Of a stretch of 64,000 nt of DNA, positions 15,767 to 24,490 are shown one piece after another. A model generated the notes under the pieces. The model made no database searches. It worked only from the letters and a program-made list of their open reading frames with translations, and was not told where the DNA came from. Each line of letters starts with the position of its first letter. The first letter of the stretch is position 1. The DNA comes from Methylobacillus flagellatus KT. Lineage in GTDB: Bacteria; Pseudomonadota; Gammaproteobacteria; Burkholderiales; Methylophilaceae. The position numbers and the translations under genes are program-made. The DNA lies in the NCBI RefSeq assembly GCF_000013705.1, contig NC_007947.1, positions 1,426,001-1,490,000 of the forward strand, read 5' to 3'.

Positions 15767-16282
15767 CTAATTGATCAGGTCTTTTGCTTCGAGCAAGTCT
15801 AGCATGGCGCGCATGATATGTTTCTGTACCATGTTGACGGAGATACCCAGTTTTTCGGCAATTTCCTGTTGGGCCAATCCCTCGATGCGGAACAGCACGA
15901 ACACTTCCTTGCAGCGTGCGGGCATGTGGTCGATGATGTTGAGCAGGATGGAGAGCCGCTGCTGCATATCGAGCAGGTGTTCGGTGGAGGGCGCCACCGG
16001 CTGCTCAAGCTCATAGCTTGCGCCGATCTCTTCGTCCACCAAGGGCAGGAAGCGGGATTGGTCCTTGTAGCCATCGACCAGCAGGTTGCGAACGATGGTG
16101 CGCAGGTAGGCATGGGGTTGTTCCATGCGCCCGGCATTGCTGGAGATGGCAAATCGGATCAGCGCATCGTGCAGCACGTCGCAAGCGGTGCGACGGTAGC
16201 CTGTTTGACGGTAGATAGTAGGCAGCAAATCTGAGTAAGCCCAGTGTAAGTCGATACCATGCCATGTTGGATTACTTCTCAT
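15767..16282 (-). CDS. fecI: ECF sigma factor, FecI type
   Basis: 171 residues with sigma region 2 (about 15-85, including DVLHDALIRFA and YLRTIVRNLLVDGYKD) and region 4 (about 110-165, LPARCKEV-like MPARCKEVFVLFRIEGLAQQEIAEKLGISVNMVQKHI). This is the FecI/FpvI subgroup, which activates the promoter of its cognate TonB receptor when released by FecR. It is followed by fecR after 46 nt. Its own promoter should lie in the 255-bp divergent region 16283-16537, where an inverted repeat TTGCTA/TAGCAA (16309-16326) sits just upstream of the start. Confidence 0.92.
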   Translation of the reverse strand: MRSNPTWHGIDLHWAYSDLLPTIYRQTGYRRTACDVLHDALIRFAISSNAGRMEQPHAYLRTIVRNLLVDGYKDQSRFLPLVDEEIGASYELEQPVAPSTEHLLDMQQRLSILLNIIDHMPARCKEVFVLFRIEGLAQQEIAEKLGISVNMVQKHIMRAMLDLLEAKDLIN

Positions 16283-16426
16283 GCTGAACTACTCTTAAAA
16301 AGACAATCTTGCTAAAAATATAGCAATAAACAGGCCTAACGCGTCAGTTATTTGTAAGGATGTGATTTGTATAGCATTGCAGCAATATCTTGTTTTGTTT
16401 AAAGCGGATTTTGGTTGCAAATGTGG

Positions 16427-16460
16427 TGGCTGTTTGCAGCCAATTGGTTGTAAACAGCCA
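16427..16460. promoter_or_regulatory. 34-bp palindrome in the divergent fecI / M14-like promoter region
   Basis: Two 17-nt arms meet without a spacer: TGGCTGTTTGCAGCCAA (16427-16443) and TTGGTTGTAAACAGCCA (16444-16460), matching as inverted repeats at 15 of 17 positions. A further direct copy of the half-site core TTGGTTGCAAA lies at 16411-16421. The cluster is about 78 bp before the plus-strand ATG and about 145 bp before fecI. It looks like an operator for a dimeric regulator acting on one or both genes; the regulator is unknown. Confidence 0.5.
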
Positions 16461-16537
16461 ACTGGCTTTATCCGGGGATGGCTTTTATCAACGGCGGCAA
16501 CATTGCGCAAACGGGGCGTAAGCGGTGATAATCAGGC

Positions 16538-17479
16538 ATGAGCCATCACTTCGAGTCCATTTCTTTCTGTGGAACGCAGCCGGGAAAACGCCTGATTGTG
16601 CTGGGTGGCGTACATGGCAATGAGCCTTGCGGCACGCTGGCAATCCGCCGGGTGGTCGACGAATTGAAGAGCGGTGCGCTCACTATCCTTGCGGGCAGCG
16701 TCACATTTGTGCCGGTCTGCAACCCGCTGGCGCGGGCACAATATACCCGTGCGGGCGAGCGCAATCTCAACCGCAAATTATTTCCCACAAAGAACCCGCA
16801 GCAGTTCGAGGACCATGTAGCCAATTGGCTTTGTCCGCTACTGGCCAGCCATGACGTACTGCTGGACTTACATTCCTTCCATACCCCAGGTGAGCCGTTC
16901 GCCATGCTGGGGCCCAAGAATAACCAGGGCAGCCTGGAGCCTTTCGAGCATGATGTCGAGGAAGAGGCATTGGCGCGGCACCTGGGCGTCAAGCTGTTCG
17001 TGGATGGTTGGCTGGACACTTATGCCAATGGCGTGGCTCAACGCCAAGTTCGATTGGACAAGGAAGGTGCCGATGTGCGTTACGGTGTGGGCACCACTGA
17101 ATACATGCGCTCACAGGGCGGCTATGGCCTGACACTGGAATGTGGGCAGCACGAGGATGCCGAGGCGCCCGCCGTCGCTTACCGGGCGATTCTGAATACA
17201 TTGGCGTGGCTGGGATTGAGCGGACATGATAAGCCCGAGGAGACTCGGGGCAGGAGAACCTTGCGTTTGTTTGAGGTCGTGGACAAGCATCATGCCAGTG
17301 ACCGCTTGGCGCGTGAATGGCGCGGCTTTGAGCGCCTCGAAGCCGGAACGCTGATTGGAACCCGGCATGACGGGGAGGAAATCCGCCCGACTGAAACGGT
17401 TTACATCGTCTTTCCCAATCCCGGAGCGGAACCGGGAAGTGAATGGTTCTATCTTGCAAGAGCGGTTGAACGGGTGTGA
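16538..17479 (+). CDS. M14-like succinylglutamate desuccinylase/aspartoacylase family zinc enzyme
   Basis: 313 residues. The zinc-binding pair GGVHGNEP (H26, E29) and a third ligand in LLDLHSF (H112) are present, with the catalytic Glu in LTLECGQHE near 201. These are the hallmarks of the AstE/AspA carboxypeptidase-like amidohydrolases, which remove acyl groups from N-acyl amino acids. The C-terminal beta domain (about 240-313) is also present. No arginine or ectoine pathway genes flank it, so the substrate is unknown. It is followed 34 nt later by the YceI gene and could be cotranscribed with it. Confidence 0.88.
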   Translation: MSHHFESISFCGTQPGKRLIVLGGVHGNEPCGTLAIRRVVDELKSGALTILAGSVTFVPVCNPLARAQYTRAGERNLNRKLFPTKNPQQFEDHVANWLCPLLASHDVLLDLHSFHTPGEPFAMLGPKNNQGSLEPFEHDVEEEALARHLGVKLFVDGWLDTYANGVAQRQVRLDKEGADVRYGVGTTEYMRSQGGYGLTLECGQHEDAEAPAVAYRAILNTLAWLGLSGHDKPEETRGRRTLRLFEVVDKHHASDRLAREWRGFERLEAGTLIGTRHDGEEIRPTETVYIVFPNPGAEPGSEWFYLARAVERV

Positions 17480-17513
17480 TACTTGATGCAATGAGATATG
17501 AATGGAGGTCAGG

Positions 17514-18095
17514 ATGAAAAAACTTTCTGTAGCCATGCTGGGCATGGGCTTGCTGCTCGCCCAAAGCGCCGGTGCAGATTGGACACTGGACAATGAGGCA
17601 TCGGTCCTCAATTTTGTGTCAATCAAGAAAAACACCATTGGCGAGGTGCATCGGTTCAGCCAGCTGACCGGCACGATCAGCCAGGATGGGGCTTTCAAGG
17701 CGAGTATCAAGCTCGCCAGCGTGAATACGAATATCCCGACCCGGGACGAGCGCATGAAAACCATGCTGTTCGACCTCGCCAACTTTCCCCAGGCCGACAT
17801 CACGGGAAAGACCATCAATGCATTCAAGGCACCTGCCGCTGGCGAGGTCAAGACCGAGGCCGTGAAGCTGCAGCTTGCCATCAATGGCAAGACGATTCCG
17901 CTGGAAACACGCTTGCGCGTGGCAGGGCTTGGCAAGCAGGGTTTGCTGGTCAGCACGATAGAGCCACTATTGCTCGATGCCGCAGCGCTCGGGTATGGCG
18001 AGGGGATAGATAAACTGCGCGAAGTGGCGCAGCTGCCCTCCATCAGTACAGTGGTGCCAGTGACGTTCAGCCTGGTATTCGAGCATCAACGCTAA
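17514..18095 (+). CDS. YceI-family periplasmic protein
   Basis: 193 residues from the ATG at 17514, preceded by GGAGG 7 nt upstream; the in-frame ATG at 17502 would place that site inside the coding sequence. A signal peptide (about 1-22, cleaved before DWTLD) leads a single YceI lipocalin-like domain with SxLNFVSIKKNTIGEVH at the start and the TVVPVTFSLVF end strand. YceI proteins bind isoprenoid-type lipids in a beta-barrel; their physiological role is poorly known. Start and end match the family's usual size. Confidence 0.9.
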   Translation: MKKLSVAMLGMGLLLAQSAGADWTLDNEASVLNFVSIKKNTIGEVHRFSQLTGTISQDGAFKASIKLASVNTNIPTRDERMKTMLFDLANFPQADITGKTINAFKAPAAGEVKTEAVKLQLAINGKTIPLETRLRVAGLGKQGLLVSTIEPLLLDAAALGYGEGIDKLREVAQLPSISTVVPVTFSLVFEHQR

Positions 18096-18156
18096 ATCAA
18101 TCCACAGCGCAAACTAACAGTAACAAGCCAGCAGACTGGCGAAGGAGGTTCTCCCC

Positions 18157-21100
18157 ATGGCAAATAGACACCTACTGGCACAGAAGGCCTGGCGGGCATT
18201 GACCAGTCTGCCTTTTCTCATGGTGCTCGGGTTCTGGGTTTCTTATCTTCTGTTCGGCTACTTTGCCATTAACCCGATTGCCCAGCGTCTGCTGCCATGG
18301 GTGGCCGAAAACAAGCTGGCCAGCCGTCTGCAGGTGGAGCGTGTGGATTATGATCCCTTGCGGATTGCGCTGACGGTAAACCAGCTGCAATTGACGACGC
18401 CGGAAGGCGTGTCGCTCGCAGGGTTCGAGCGCCTGCATGCTGATCTCGAGCTGAGCGGGCTCTTCCGTCTGGCTTGGCGACTCAAGGATATCCAGCTGAG
18501 TGCGCCACATGTCAGTGTCGAGGTATTGCCTGGCGGCGAAAGCAACTGGGCAAAATTGATTGCCAAACTCAACGAAAACCCGGACGAAGAGAAAAGCGAA
18601 GGCATGACGCGCTTGCTGGTGGATCATATCCTCATTGAGCGCGGCGACATCGAATACATGGACCACAACCGTCCAGAGCCATTCCGGGCTGTGCTTGAGC
18701 CATTGGGGCTGGAGCTGGACGGATTTTCCACATTGCCCGAAGACCTTGGCGATTACGCCATCCTGGCGAAACTGCCGGAACAGGGCGGCACATTGAAATG
18801 GAAGGGCGAGCTTGGCCTCAACCCGATGGTGTCCAGCGGCAAGGTCGAGCTGGAAGGGCTGAAATTGGCGAAACTGCTCGAAGTGCTGCCGCCCGAGGCA
18901 TTGCCGGTCAAGTTGGAGGCTGGCCTGCTCAGGACACGGCTGGATTACCAATTCGCACTCGTGGAGGACAAGCCAGAGGCAACTATTCGAAATTTCAGCC
19001 TGGCGCTGGATGAGGCGGCCGCCACCTTGTTGCAATCTCAAGCGCAGCAAGGCAAGGTGGCGCTCAAGCAACTGGCGGTTGAATTGCCGAGTCTGCAGTT
19101 CAGGATGAACGACCAGGCCCAGATGCAATTCGACGCGCTCAAGCTGGTGCTTGACGGCCTCAAGCTGGCGCAGGATGACAAACCGTTGCTGGATTTGCCT
19201 GCCGTGACGGTCGCGGATGTCGCGCTGGACCTGCAGGCGCGCAAGCTCGATATCGGCAGCTTCAGTATCGAGCAGGGCGAAGTGAAAGCGGTGCGACAGC
19301 GGGATGGCAGTGTGAATTGGCAGCAGCTGCATATCGCGCCAGAGCAACCTGAGCAGCAGCCTGCCGAGGTCGAGCCGGATGCTGAGGCTGCAGTAGATAC
19401 AGAAACTCCATGGAGTATTCACCTGAACCAGGCCAGGATTGATGGCCTTAAACTGGATTATCAGGATGAAACCTTCAAGCGGCCCCTGCAGGTCGCGGCT
19501 GACAAGCTCTCGCTCAATCTGGCGTTCGCCAGTGAGCAGGGAAACAGCAGGGTGGAAAGCTTGCAGGGGAGTATCGGCCCTTTCTCTGTGCGCTCGGGTG
19601 CAAATGGCAAGCCTGTCGCGCGCCTGGAGAGTCTGGTTTTACAGGGTGGGCAGGTTGACCTGGCAGCGCGCCAGGCCGGCTTGGAGGCGTTAGTGTTGAA
19701 AGGGCTGAGTGCGGATGTGCTGCGAGATGCCAAGCAGGTCAATTGGCAGGCGATTCTGGAGCCTGCTCAGTCATCAACATCGCAGAAAACCCAACCTAAA
19801 ACAGCACGAGCCGAGCCAGGCACGGGTGAGGCTCCCTGGGCGTTCGACCTCAAGCGCTTTGCCATCGAGGACGCAGGTCTGCACTTCCGCGACCAAAGCG
19901 CGAACAGCCCTGTGGCCCTGGACATTGAAAATGCCAATCTCGAGGTCAAGGACGTCAGCTTGGACACCAAGCGGGCGCTGCCTGTCAGCCTGGCGTTCAG
20001 GGCAAAGCAGGGGGGGAGCTTCAATGCCAGCGGCAAGCTGGCGCCAGCACCCATGCAAGGCGATATCAAGGTCAAGCTTGCAGGGTTTTCGCTCAAGCCT
20101 TTTGCCCCTTACGTCAACCAGTTCGCCATGCTCAAGCTGAACAGCGGCGCGGTCAGCACGCAGGGCGACTTGAACCTCAAGCAGGGCCAGAAGCTCGCAA
20201 TGCAGTATAAGGGTGGCTTCAGCGTCGACAAGCTGGATATCGTGGAGGAGGATACGGGGCAGGCATTCCTGGGATGGCGCAGCTTCTCCACCAACAGTCT
20301 CCGACTGGGGCTGGCGCCCGATAGCCTACGTATCGGCGAATTGAAGATCAGCGAGCCGCGCGGCAAGTTCATCATTTACGAGGACCGCACGCTCAATGTC
20401 AAGCGCATCTTGCGCGAGCAGCCGGCAGACGCCCAAGCCCAGGCTGTGCCATCTCCGGTTGCTGCCCAGCCCGCAGCCCAGGCTGCCGAGCTGTTCCCAG
20501 TCGCGATCGAACGTATCCGCATCGACAATGCCAACCTCGAATTTGCCGACCTTTCGCTCACGCCGCAATTTGGCACCCATATCAACAGTTTGTCCGGGGT
20601 GATCAATGGCATGTCCACCAACCCCAGCACAACAGCTCAGGTGGAGCTGGACGGCAAGGTGGATGATTATGGCTCGGCAAGGATTCGCGGTTCTGTGCAG
20701 CCGTTCCAGGCTACGGAATTCACCGATCTCAAGCTGGTATTCCGCAACCTGGAAATGAACCGCCTGACGCCATATTCCGGCAAGTTTGCCGGGCGCAGGA
20801 TAGATTCCGGCAAGTTGTCGGTCGACCTGGAATACAAGATCAAGAACCGCCAGCTCGCGGGCGAGAACAAGTTCATCGTCAACAAACTCAGGCTGGGTGA
20901 GAGGGTGGAGAGCGAGGATGCGGTGAATCTGCCGCTGGACTTGGCGATTGCCCTGTTGGAGGACAGTAGTGGCGTGATCGACCTCGACTTGCCGGTGTCA
21001 GGAAGCCTGGACGATCCAGAGTTCAGCTACGGCAAGATCGTCTGGAAGGCGGTGGTCAATGTGCTCAGCAAGTTGGTGACTTCGCCGTTCCGGGCATTGG

Positions 21101-21702
21101 GCAACTTGCTTGGTATCAGCTCCGAGGCACTTGAGGCATTGGTATTCGATCCGGGAAGCGCCGAGCTTGCGCCGCCGGAGCAGGAAAAGCTCAAGGTGAT
21201 CAGCGAAGCCTTGGCCAAGCGGCCAGCCCTGATTCTCCAGGTAGCGCCCGTGATCGACGAGCAGGCTGACGGACGCGCCTTGCAGGAGCAGCTGGTACGC
21301 AACCAGGTGGCTGCCAAGATGGGGATCAAGCTGCAGCCAGGTGAAAAACCGGGGCCGATAGATACGTCGAACAAAAAGGCGAGGTCTGCGCTGGACAAGC
21401 TAGCCAAGGAGCAGTTGCCGCCGGACATGCTGGATGCCATCAAGGCGAAAAAGAAGGAAGACAAGGATGAAGCGGCCTATTACATCGCATTGCTTGACGC
21501 ATTGAACAAGCAGGCCAAGATCGAAGCGTCTTCGCTGGAAGCGCTTGGCAATGCGCGCCAGGAAGCCGTTCAGCGCTATTTGCTGGAGACATTGGCCCTT
21601 GATCCCGGGAAGTTGCAGCTCATGCCGCTGAACAGGCAATCAACAGACGGCGGCGAGGTGAAAATGCCGCTGGAACTGGGTACGGCCCGCAAGGCGGAGT
21701 AA
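18157..21702 (+). CDS. DUF748 (AsmA-like) envelope protein
   Basis: 1181 residues. One membrane helix (about 17-36) anchors a very long, repetitive beta-rich region with many L.L..L..D patterns and the paired DUF748 blocks (for example LNLAFASEQGN, LARLESL, GVIDLDLPVSGSLDDPEFSYG near 955-970). It ends in an OmpA-like segment (about 1000-1040, FDPGSAELAPPEQEKL). Proteins of this AsmA/YhdP-related group are thought to form hydrophobic grooves that carry lipids between inner and outer membrane. The GAAGGAGG ribosome site stands just upstream of the ATG. A Lys/Glu-rich stretch near 1085-1115 may be a flexible linker. Confidence 0.88.
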   Translation: MANRHLLAQKAWRALTSLPFLMVLGFWVSYLLFGYFAINPIAQRLLPWVAENKLASRLQVERVDYDPLRIALTVNQLQLTTPEGVSLAGFERLHADLELSGLFRLAWRLKDIQLSAPHVSVEVLPGGESNWAKLIAKLNENPDEEKSEGMTRLLVDHILIERGDIEYMDHNRPEPFRAVLEPLGLELDGFSTLPEDLGDYAILAKLPEQGGTLKWKGELGLNPMVSSGKVELEGLKLAKLLEVLPPEALPVKLEAGLLRTRLDYQFALVEDKPEATIRNFSLALDEAAATLLQSQAQQGKVALKQLAVELPSLQFRMNDQAQMQFDALKLVLDGLKLAQDDKPLLDLPAVTVADVALDLQARKLDIGSFSIEQGEVKAVRQRDGSVNWQQLHIAPEQPEQQPAEVEPDAEAAVDTETPWSIHLNQARIDGLKLDYQDETFKRPLQVAADKLSLNLAFASEQGNSRVESLQGSIGPFSVRSGANGKPVARLESLVLQGGQVDLAARQAGLEALVLKGLSADVLRDAKQVNWQAILEPAQSSTSQKTQPKTARAEPGTGEAPWAFDLKRFAIEDAGLHFRDQSANSPVALDIENANLEVKDVSLDTKRALPVSLAFRAKQGGSFNASGKLAPAPMQGDIKVKLAGFSLKPFAPYVNQFAMLKLNSGAVSTQGDLNLKQGQKLAMQYKGGFSVDKLDIVEEDTGQAFLGWRSFSTNSLRLGLAPDSLRIGELKISEPRGKFIIYEDRTLNVKRILREQPADAQAQAVPSPVAAQPAAQAAELFPVAIERIRIDNANLEFADLSLTPQFGTHINSLSGVINGMSTNPSTTAQVELDGKVDDYGSARIRGSVQPFQATEFTDLKLVFRNLEMNRLTPYSGKFAGRRIDSGKLSVDLEYKIKNRQLAGENKFIVNKLRLGERVESEDAVNLPLDLAIALLEDSSGVIDLDLPVSGSLDDPEFSYGKIVWKAVVNVLSKLVTSPFRALGNLLGISSEALEALVFDPGSAELAPPEQEKLKVISEALAKRPALILQVAPVIDEQADGRALQEQLVRNQVAAKMGIKLQPGEKPGPIDTSNKKARSALDKLAKEQLPPDMLDAIKAKKKEDKDEAAYYIALLDALNKQAKIEASSLEALGNARQEAVQRYLLETLALDPGKLQLMPLNRQSTDGGEVKMPLELGTARKAE

Positions 21703-21819
21703 GCGGTACGCACTTCTGCCGCGTATGATGGTCGTATGGAATATGGCTAGGAGAGGGATTGAGCTTCAGCGCATAGCGGCCTTTGAATATGCATGCATGT
21801 CAACCAGGAGGAGATCGTC

Positions 21820-22059
21820 ATGAAAGTGGATATTTATAAAAGTGCGACCAGTAGCAATAAGTATATTTCGGTCAAGGCAGGCGCGGATATTTCCAAGGTG
21901 GAAGTGCCCGACCCCGACTATGCCAAGCTGATTCACCAGACGGCAGATGTCGAGGTGGATGAAAGCCAGGGACATGTGCATTACGATGCTGCCTTGATCA
22001 TCAAGGATATTGAGCAACACGGCTATCACCTTCACCACGTCAAGCGCAACTTCAGTTGA
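21820..22059 (+). CDS. Small conserved-looking protein of unknown function
   Basis: 79 residues from the ATG at 21820, chosen because AGGAGGAG precedes it; the in-frame ATG at 21793 would put that site in the coding sequence. No signal peptide or membrane segment is seen. The protein is His-rich at the C-terminus (YHLHHVK). It resembles, from memory only, small DUF6139-type proteins of betaproteobacteria that begin MKVDIY. A strong terminator follows directly, so it ends a transcription unit. Function unknown. Confidence 0.75.
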   Translation: MKVDIYKSATSSNKYISVKAGADISKVEVPDPDYAKLIHQTADVEVDESQGHVHYDAALIIKDIEQHGYHLHHVKRNFS

Positions 22060-22064
22060 CGAAC

Positions 22065-22091
22065 AAAAAGAGCGGCTTGGCCGCTCTTTTT
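22065..22091. terminator. Bidirectional intrinsic terminator between small protein gene and ribA
   Basis: AAAAAGAGCGGC (22065-22076) pairs perfectly with GCCGCTCTTTTT (22080-22091) across a 3-nt loop. The A tract and T tract give U-tails in both directions, serving the converging genes at 21820-22059 and 22125-22754. Confidence 0.93.
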
Positions 22092-22124
22092 AATTCTGTA
22101 TCCCTAAATCAAGTATTCCTAGGC

Positions 22125-22754
22125 TCAGAGCTCACCGAAGTTCGGGTTTTTCATGTCTGTCTGTGCAAAAAAGTGGCCCAGCCGATCGCGTTTGGTCAAC
22201 AGGTATTGCAGGTTGTCCTGGTTGGGCTGGATGACCAGCGGAATGCGCTCAGTGACAGTCAATCCCGCTTGTTGCAGGCTGGAGACTTTCTCCGGGTTGT
22301 TGGTCAGCAGGCGCAGCGAGTGCACGCCCAGATCCTTGAGGATATCCACGGCGGCGGCATAGCTACGCTGGTCGATCGGCAGGCCTAGGTGTAGGTTGGC
22401 ATCGACGGTATCCAGGCCGCGGTCTTGCAAGGCATAGGCATGGATCTTGTTGGCAAGCCCGATGCCGCGCCCCTCGTGCCCCTTGAGGTAAAGCAGCACG
22501 CCCTGGCCGGCTTCCGCGATCATGCTCTGCGCCAATACCAGCTGTTCGCCGCAATCGCAACGGTTGGAGGAGAAGATGTCGCCCGTCAGGCATTCGGAAT
22601 GCACGCGTACCAGCACGTTCTCATTGTTGAGCACATGGCCTGCCACCAGGGCGACATGCTCCTGGCCGGTTTGTACGTCGTGATAGACATGGATAATGAA
22701 TTGACCGTACTTGGTGGGCAGGGTGGATGAAGAAATTTTACTGATCGTGCTCAT
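22125..22754 (-). CDS. ribA: GTP cyclohydrolase II
   Basis: 209 residues. The three zinc cysteines are in ECLTGDIFSSNRCDCG (C55, C66, C68), and the GHEGRGIGL motif and LLTNNPEK motif of the family are intact. It opens the imidazole ring of GTP to give the first pyrimidine intermediate of riboflavin synthesis. It is a stand-alone RibA, not fused to RibB, close to the 196-residue E. coli enzyme. No other riboflavin genes are adjacent. I found no FMN riboswitch upstream; an 8-bp inverted repeat GGCAGATT/AATCTGCC (22797-22818) lies in the leader. Confidence 0.95.
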   Translation of the reverse strand: MSTISKISSSTLPTKYGQFIIHVYHDVQTGQEHVALVAGHVLNNENVLVRVHSECLTGDIFSSNRCDCGEQLVLAQSMIAEAGQGVLLYLKGHEGRGIGLANKIHAYALQDRGLDTVDANLHLGLPIDQRSYAAAVDILKDLGVHSLRLLTNNPEKVSSLQQAGLTVTERIPLVIQPNQDNLQYLLTKRDRLGHFFAQTDMKNPNFGEL

Positions 22755-23101
22755 ATGGGTAATGCAATGGTTGAGTGCTGCTGCGAAACGCAGACAGGCA
22801 GATTAAAGTAAATCTGCCCATGACGCCAGGGTTTGTTGCCTTTTGTTGAGGGGCTGGCGCGCTCAGGCTGGCGTTGAGATGTCGTTATTGGCGTCCTTTT
22901 CGGTATTGAGTTGGGAATAAACGCATAGTGTATCGGCATTAAGTTTTTCTGGTTTAAATTTAAATTAATTCATATGGTTACATTGAAAACTTAAAGTCAT
23001 CACTTGCTGATGGAAAAGCAGGATGAGGAATGCATGCTGAGCTGTCAGCATGGGAGTACGCATTGTAGCGGTCTGCTATTGGATGGCGATGGTTCCACGG
23101 C
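22755..23101. other. Intergenic region between efflux operon end and ribA
   Basis: 347 bp. It contains a perfect hairpin CATGCTGA-GCTG-TCAGCATG (23033-23052), about 50 nt after the efflux operon's last stop and possibly its terminator, although no T run follows. An inverted repeat GGCAGATT..AATCTGCC (22797-22818) lies about 45 nt before the ribA start. An A+T-rich stretch near 22935-22985 is the likely ribA promoter zone. No gene is supported here. Confidence 0.5.
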
Positions 23102-24490
23102 TCATGAAGCCTGCCATTCGCCTCCCAGCACCTTGAACAGGTTGATGCTGTTGGTCAGGCTCAATTGCTTGAGCTGGACTAGCTGCTGCTCGGATTCGAA
23201 GAGGCTGCGCTGCGCATCCAGCAGCTCAAGGTAATTGGCAACGCCTTTGTCATAGCGGCGCATCGCCAAGCGCAACCGCTCGCGGTCGGCATCCGCAATG
23301 CGGGTTTGCGAGGCAATCTGCGCTTCTATTTGTTCGCGGTCAAGCAGCACGATGGACACCTCGCTGAACGCGGTTTGAATGGCTTTTTCATATTCCGCCA
23401 CTGTGATTTCCTTGCGTACGCGCGCCAAGTCCAGGTTGGCCCGGTTGCGTGCGTGGTTGAATATGGGCAGGGTGAGTTGCGGGCTGAATGCCCAGGCTTT
23501 GTCGCTGCTGCTGGAAAAGAGGCTGCTCAGGTGCTCGTTGACCAGGCCGACATTGGTCGTGAGCTGTATGCGCGGGAAGAAGGCTGCCCTGGCAGCGCCA
23601 ATGTTGGCATTGGCAGCTTTCAGCCTGTGCTCGGCTGCCCTGATGTCGGGGCGTCGTTCCAGCAAGGTGGAGGGAAGTCCGACGGGCAGGGGGCTGAACG
23701 CAATGCGGTCGAGCCGCTCCTGTGGCACGGTGATGGCGAGGCCGGGCTGGCCAGCCAGCAGCTGCAATGCATTGACCGCCTGCGTGTATTCGCGCTGCAA
23801 GGCGGCAATGCTGGCCTGGGCGGTTTCGAGCTGCATTTCCGCAGTCTTGAGGTCCATGGCGTTGTCCAGGCCTGCCTGATGGCGGCGCAGGATGCGGGAA
23901 TAGGCCAGATTGCGCGCATGTTCAGTGTCCTTTGCCAGGGCCAGCCGCTCGGCCAGGGCGCGGATATTGACATAAGAGGCCGCAACTTCAGCAATCAGGC
24001 TGGTTCTGGCGGTCTGCTGGGCTTCCTGCGTGGCCAGGTATTGTTCCAGCAAGGCGGTGGTCAGGCTCTTGACCCGGCCAAAGAAGTCCAGCTCGAAGCC
24101 GCTGATGCCGACACTGGCGCGGTAGAGGTCAACGTCGAAGGTCTGGCCTTGCGCAAATATCATCTTGCTGCGCTCATAGGTGCCAGTGGCATCCAGGGTG
24201 GGCAGCCGATCTGCGCGTTGTATGCCGTATTGCGCGCGCGCTTCCTCGATGCGCAGCGCTGTCATGCGTAGGTCACGGTTGTTTGCCAGGGCAATGTTGA
24301 TCAGTTTCTGTAGTTCCGGGTCGGTAAAGTATTCCTGCCAGCTCGTGGGCAATGGCAGGATGTCGGCATCGGCGTTGATTGGATACTGCACCGGCACCGG
24401 CGCTGCTGGCCTGTGGTATTCCGGATTAAGCGAACATGCGCCCAGCAGCAGCCCTGTGGCGAATACGATAGGTTTCAATGCGTGGTTCAT
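23102..24490 (-). CDS. RND efflux outer membrane lipoprotein (NodT/OprM family)
   Basis: 462 residues with a lipoprotein signal (GLLLGAC, Cys at 19) and two outer-membrane efflux repeats, as in OprM/CusC. It provides the outer membrane exit duct of the tripartite pump encoded by the two genes upstream. Its ATG overlaps the stop of the RND pump gene by 4 nt, so translation is coupled. Length is typical (about 460-490 residues). Confidence 0.94.
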   Translation of the reverse strand: MNHALKPIVFATGLLLGACSLNPEYHRPAAPVPVQYPINADADILPLPTSWQEYFTDPELQKLINIALANNRDLRMTALRIEEARAQYGIQRADRLPTLDATGTYERSKMIFAQGQTFDVDLYRASVGISGFELDFFGRVKSLTTALLEQYLATQEAQQTARTSLIAEVAASYVNIRALAERLALAKDTEHARNLAYSRILRRHQAGLDNAMDLKTAEMQLETAQASIAALQREYTQAVNALQLLAGQPGLAITVPQERLDRIAFSPLPVGLPSTLLERRPDIRAAEHRLKAANANIGAARAAFFPRIQLTTNVGLVNEHLSSLFSSSSDKAWAFSPQLTLPIFNHARNRANLDLARVRKEITVAEYEKAIQTAFSEVSIVLLDREQIEAQIASQTRIADADRERLRLAMRRYDKGVANYLELLDAQRSLFESEQQLVQLKQLSLTNSINLFKVLGGEWQAS

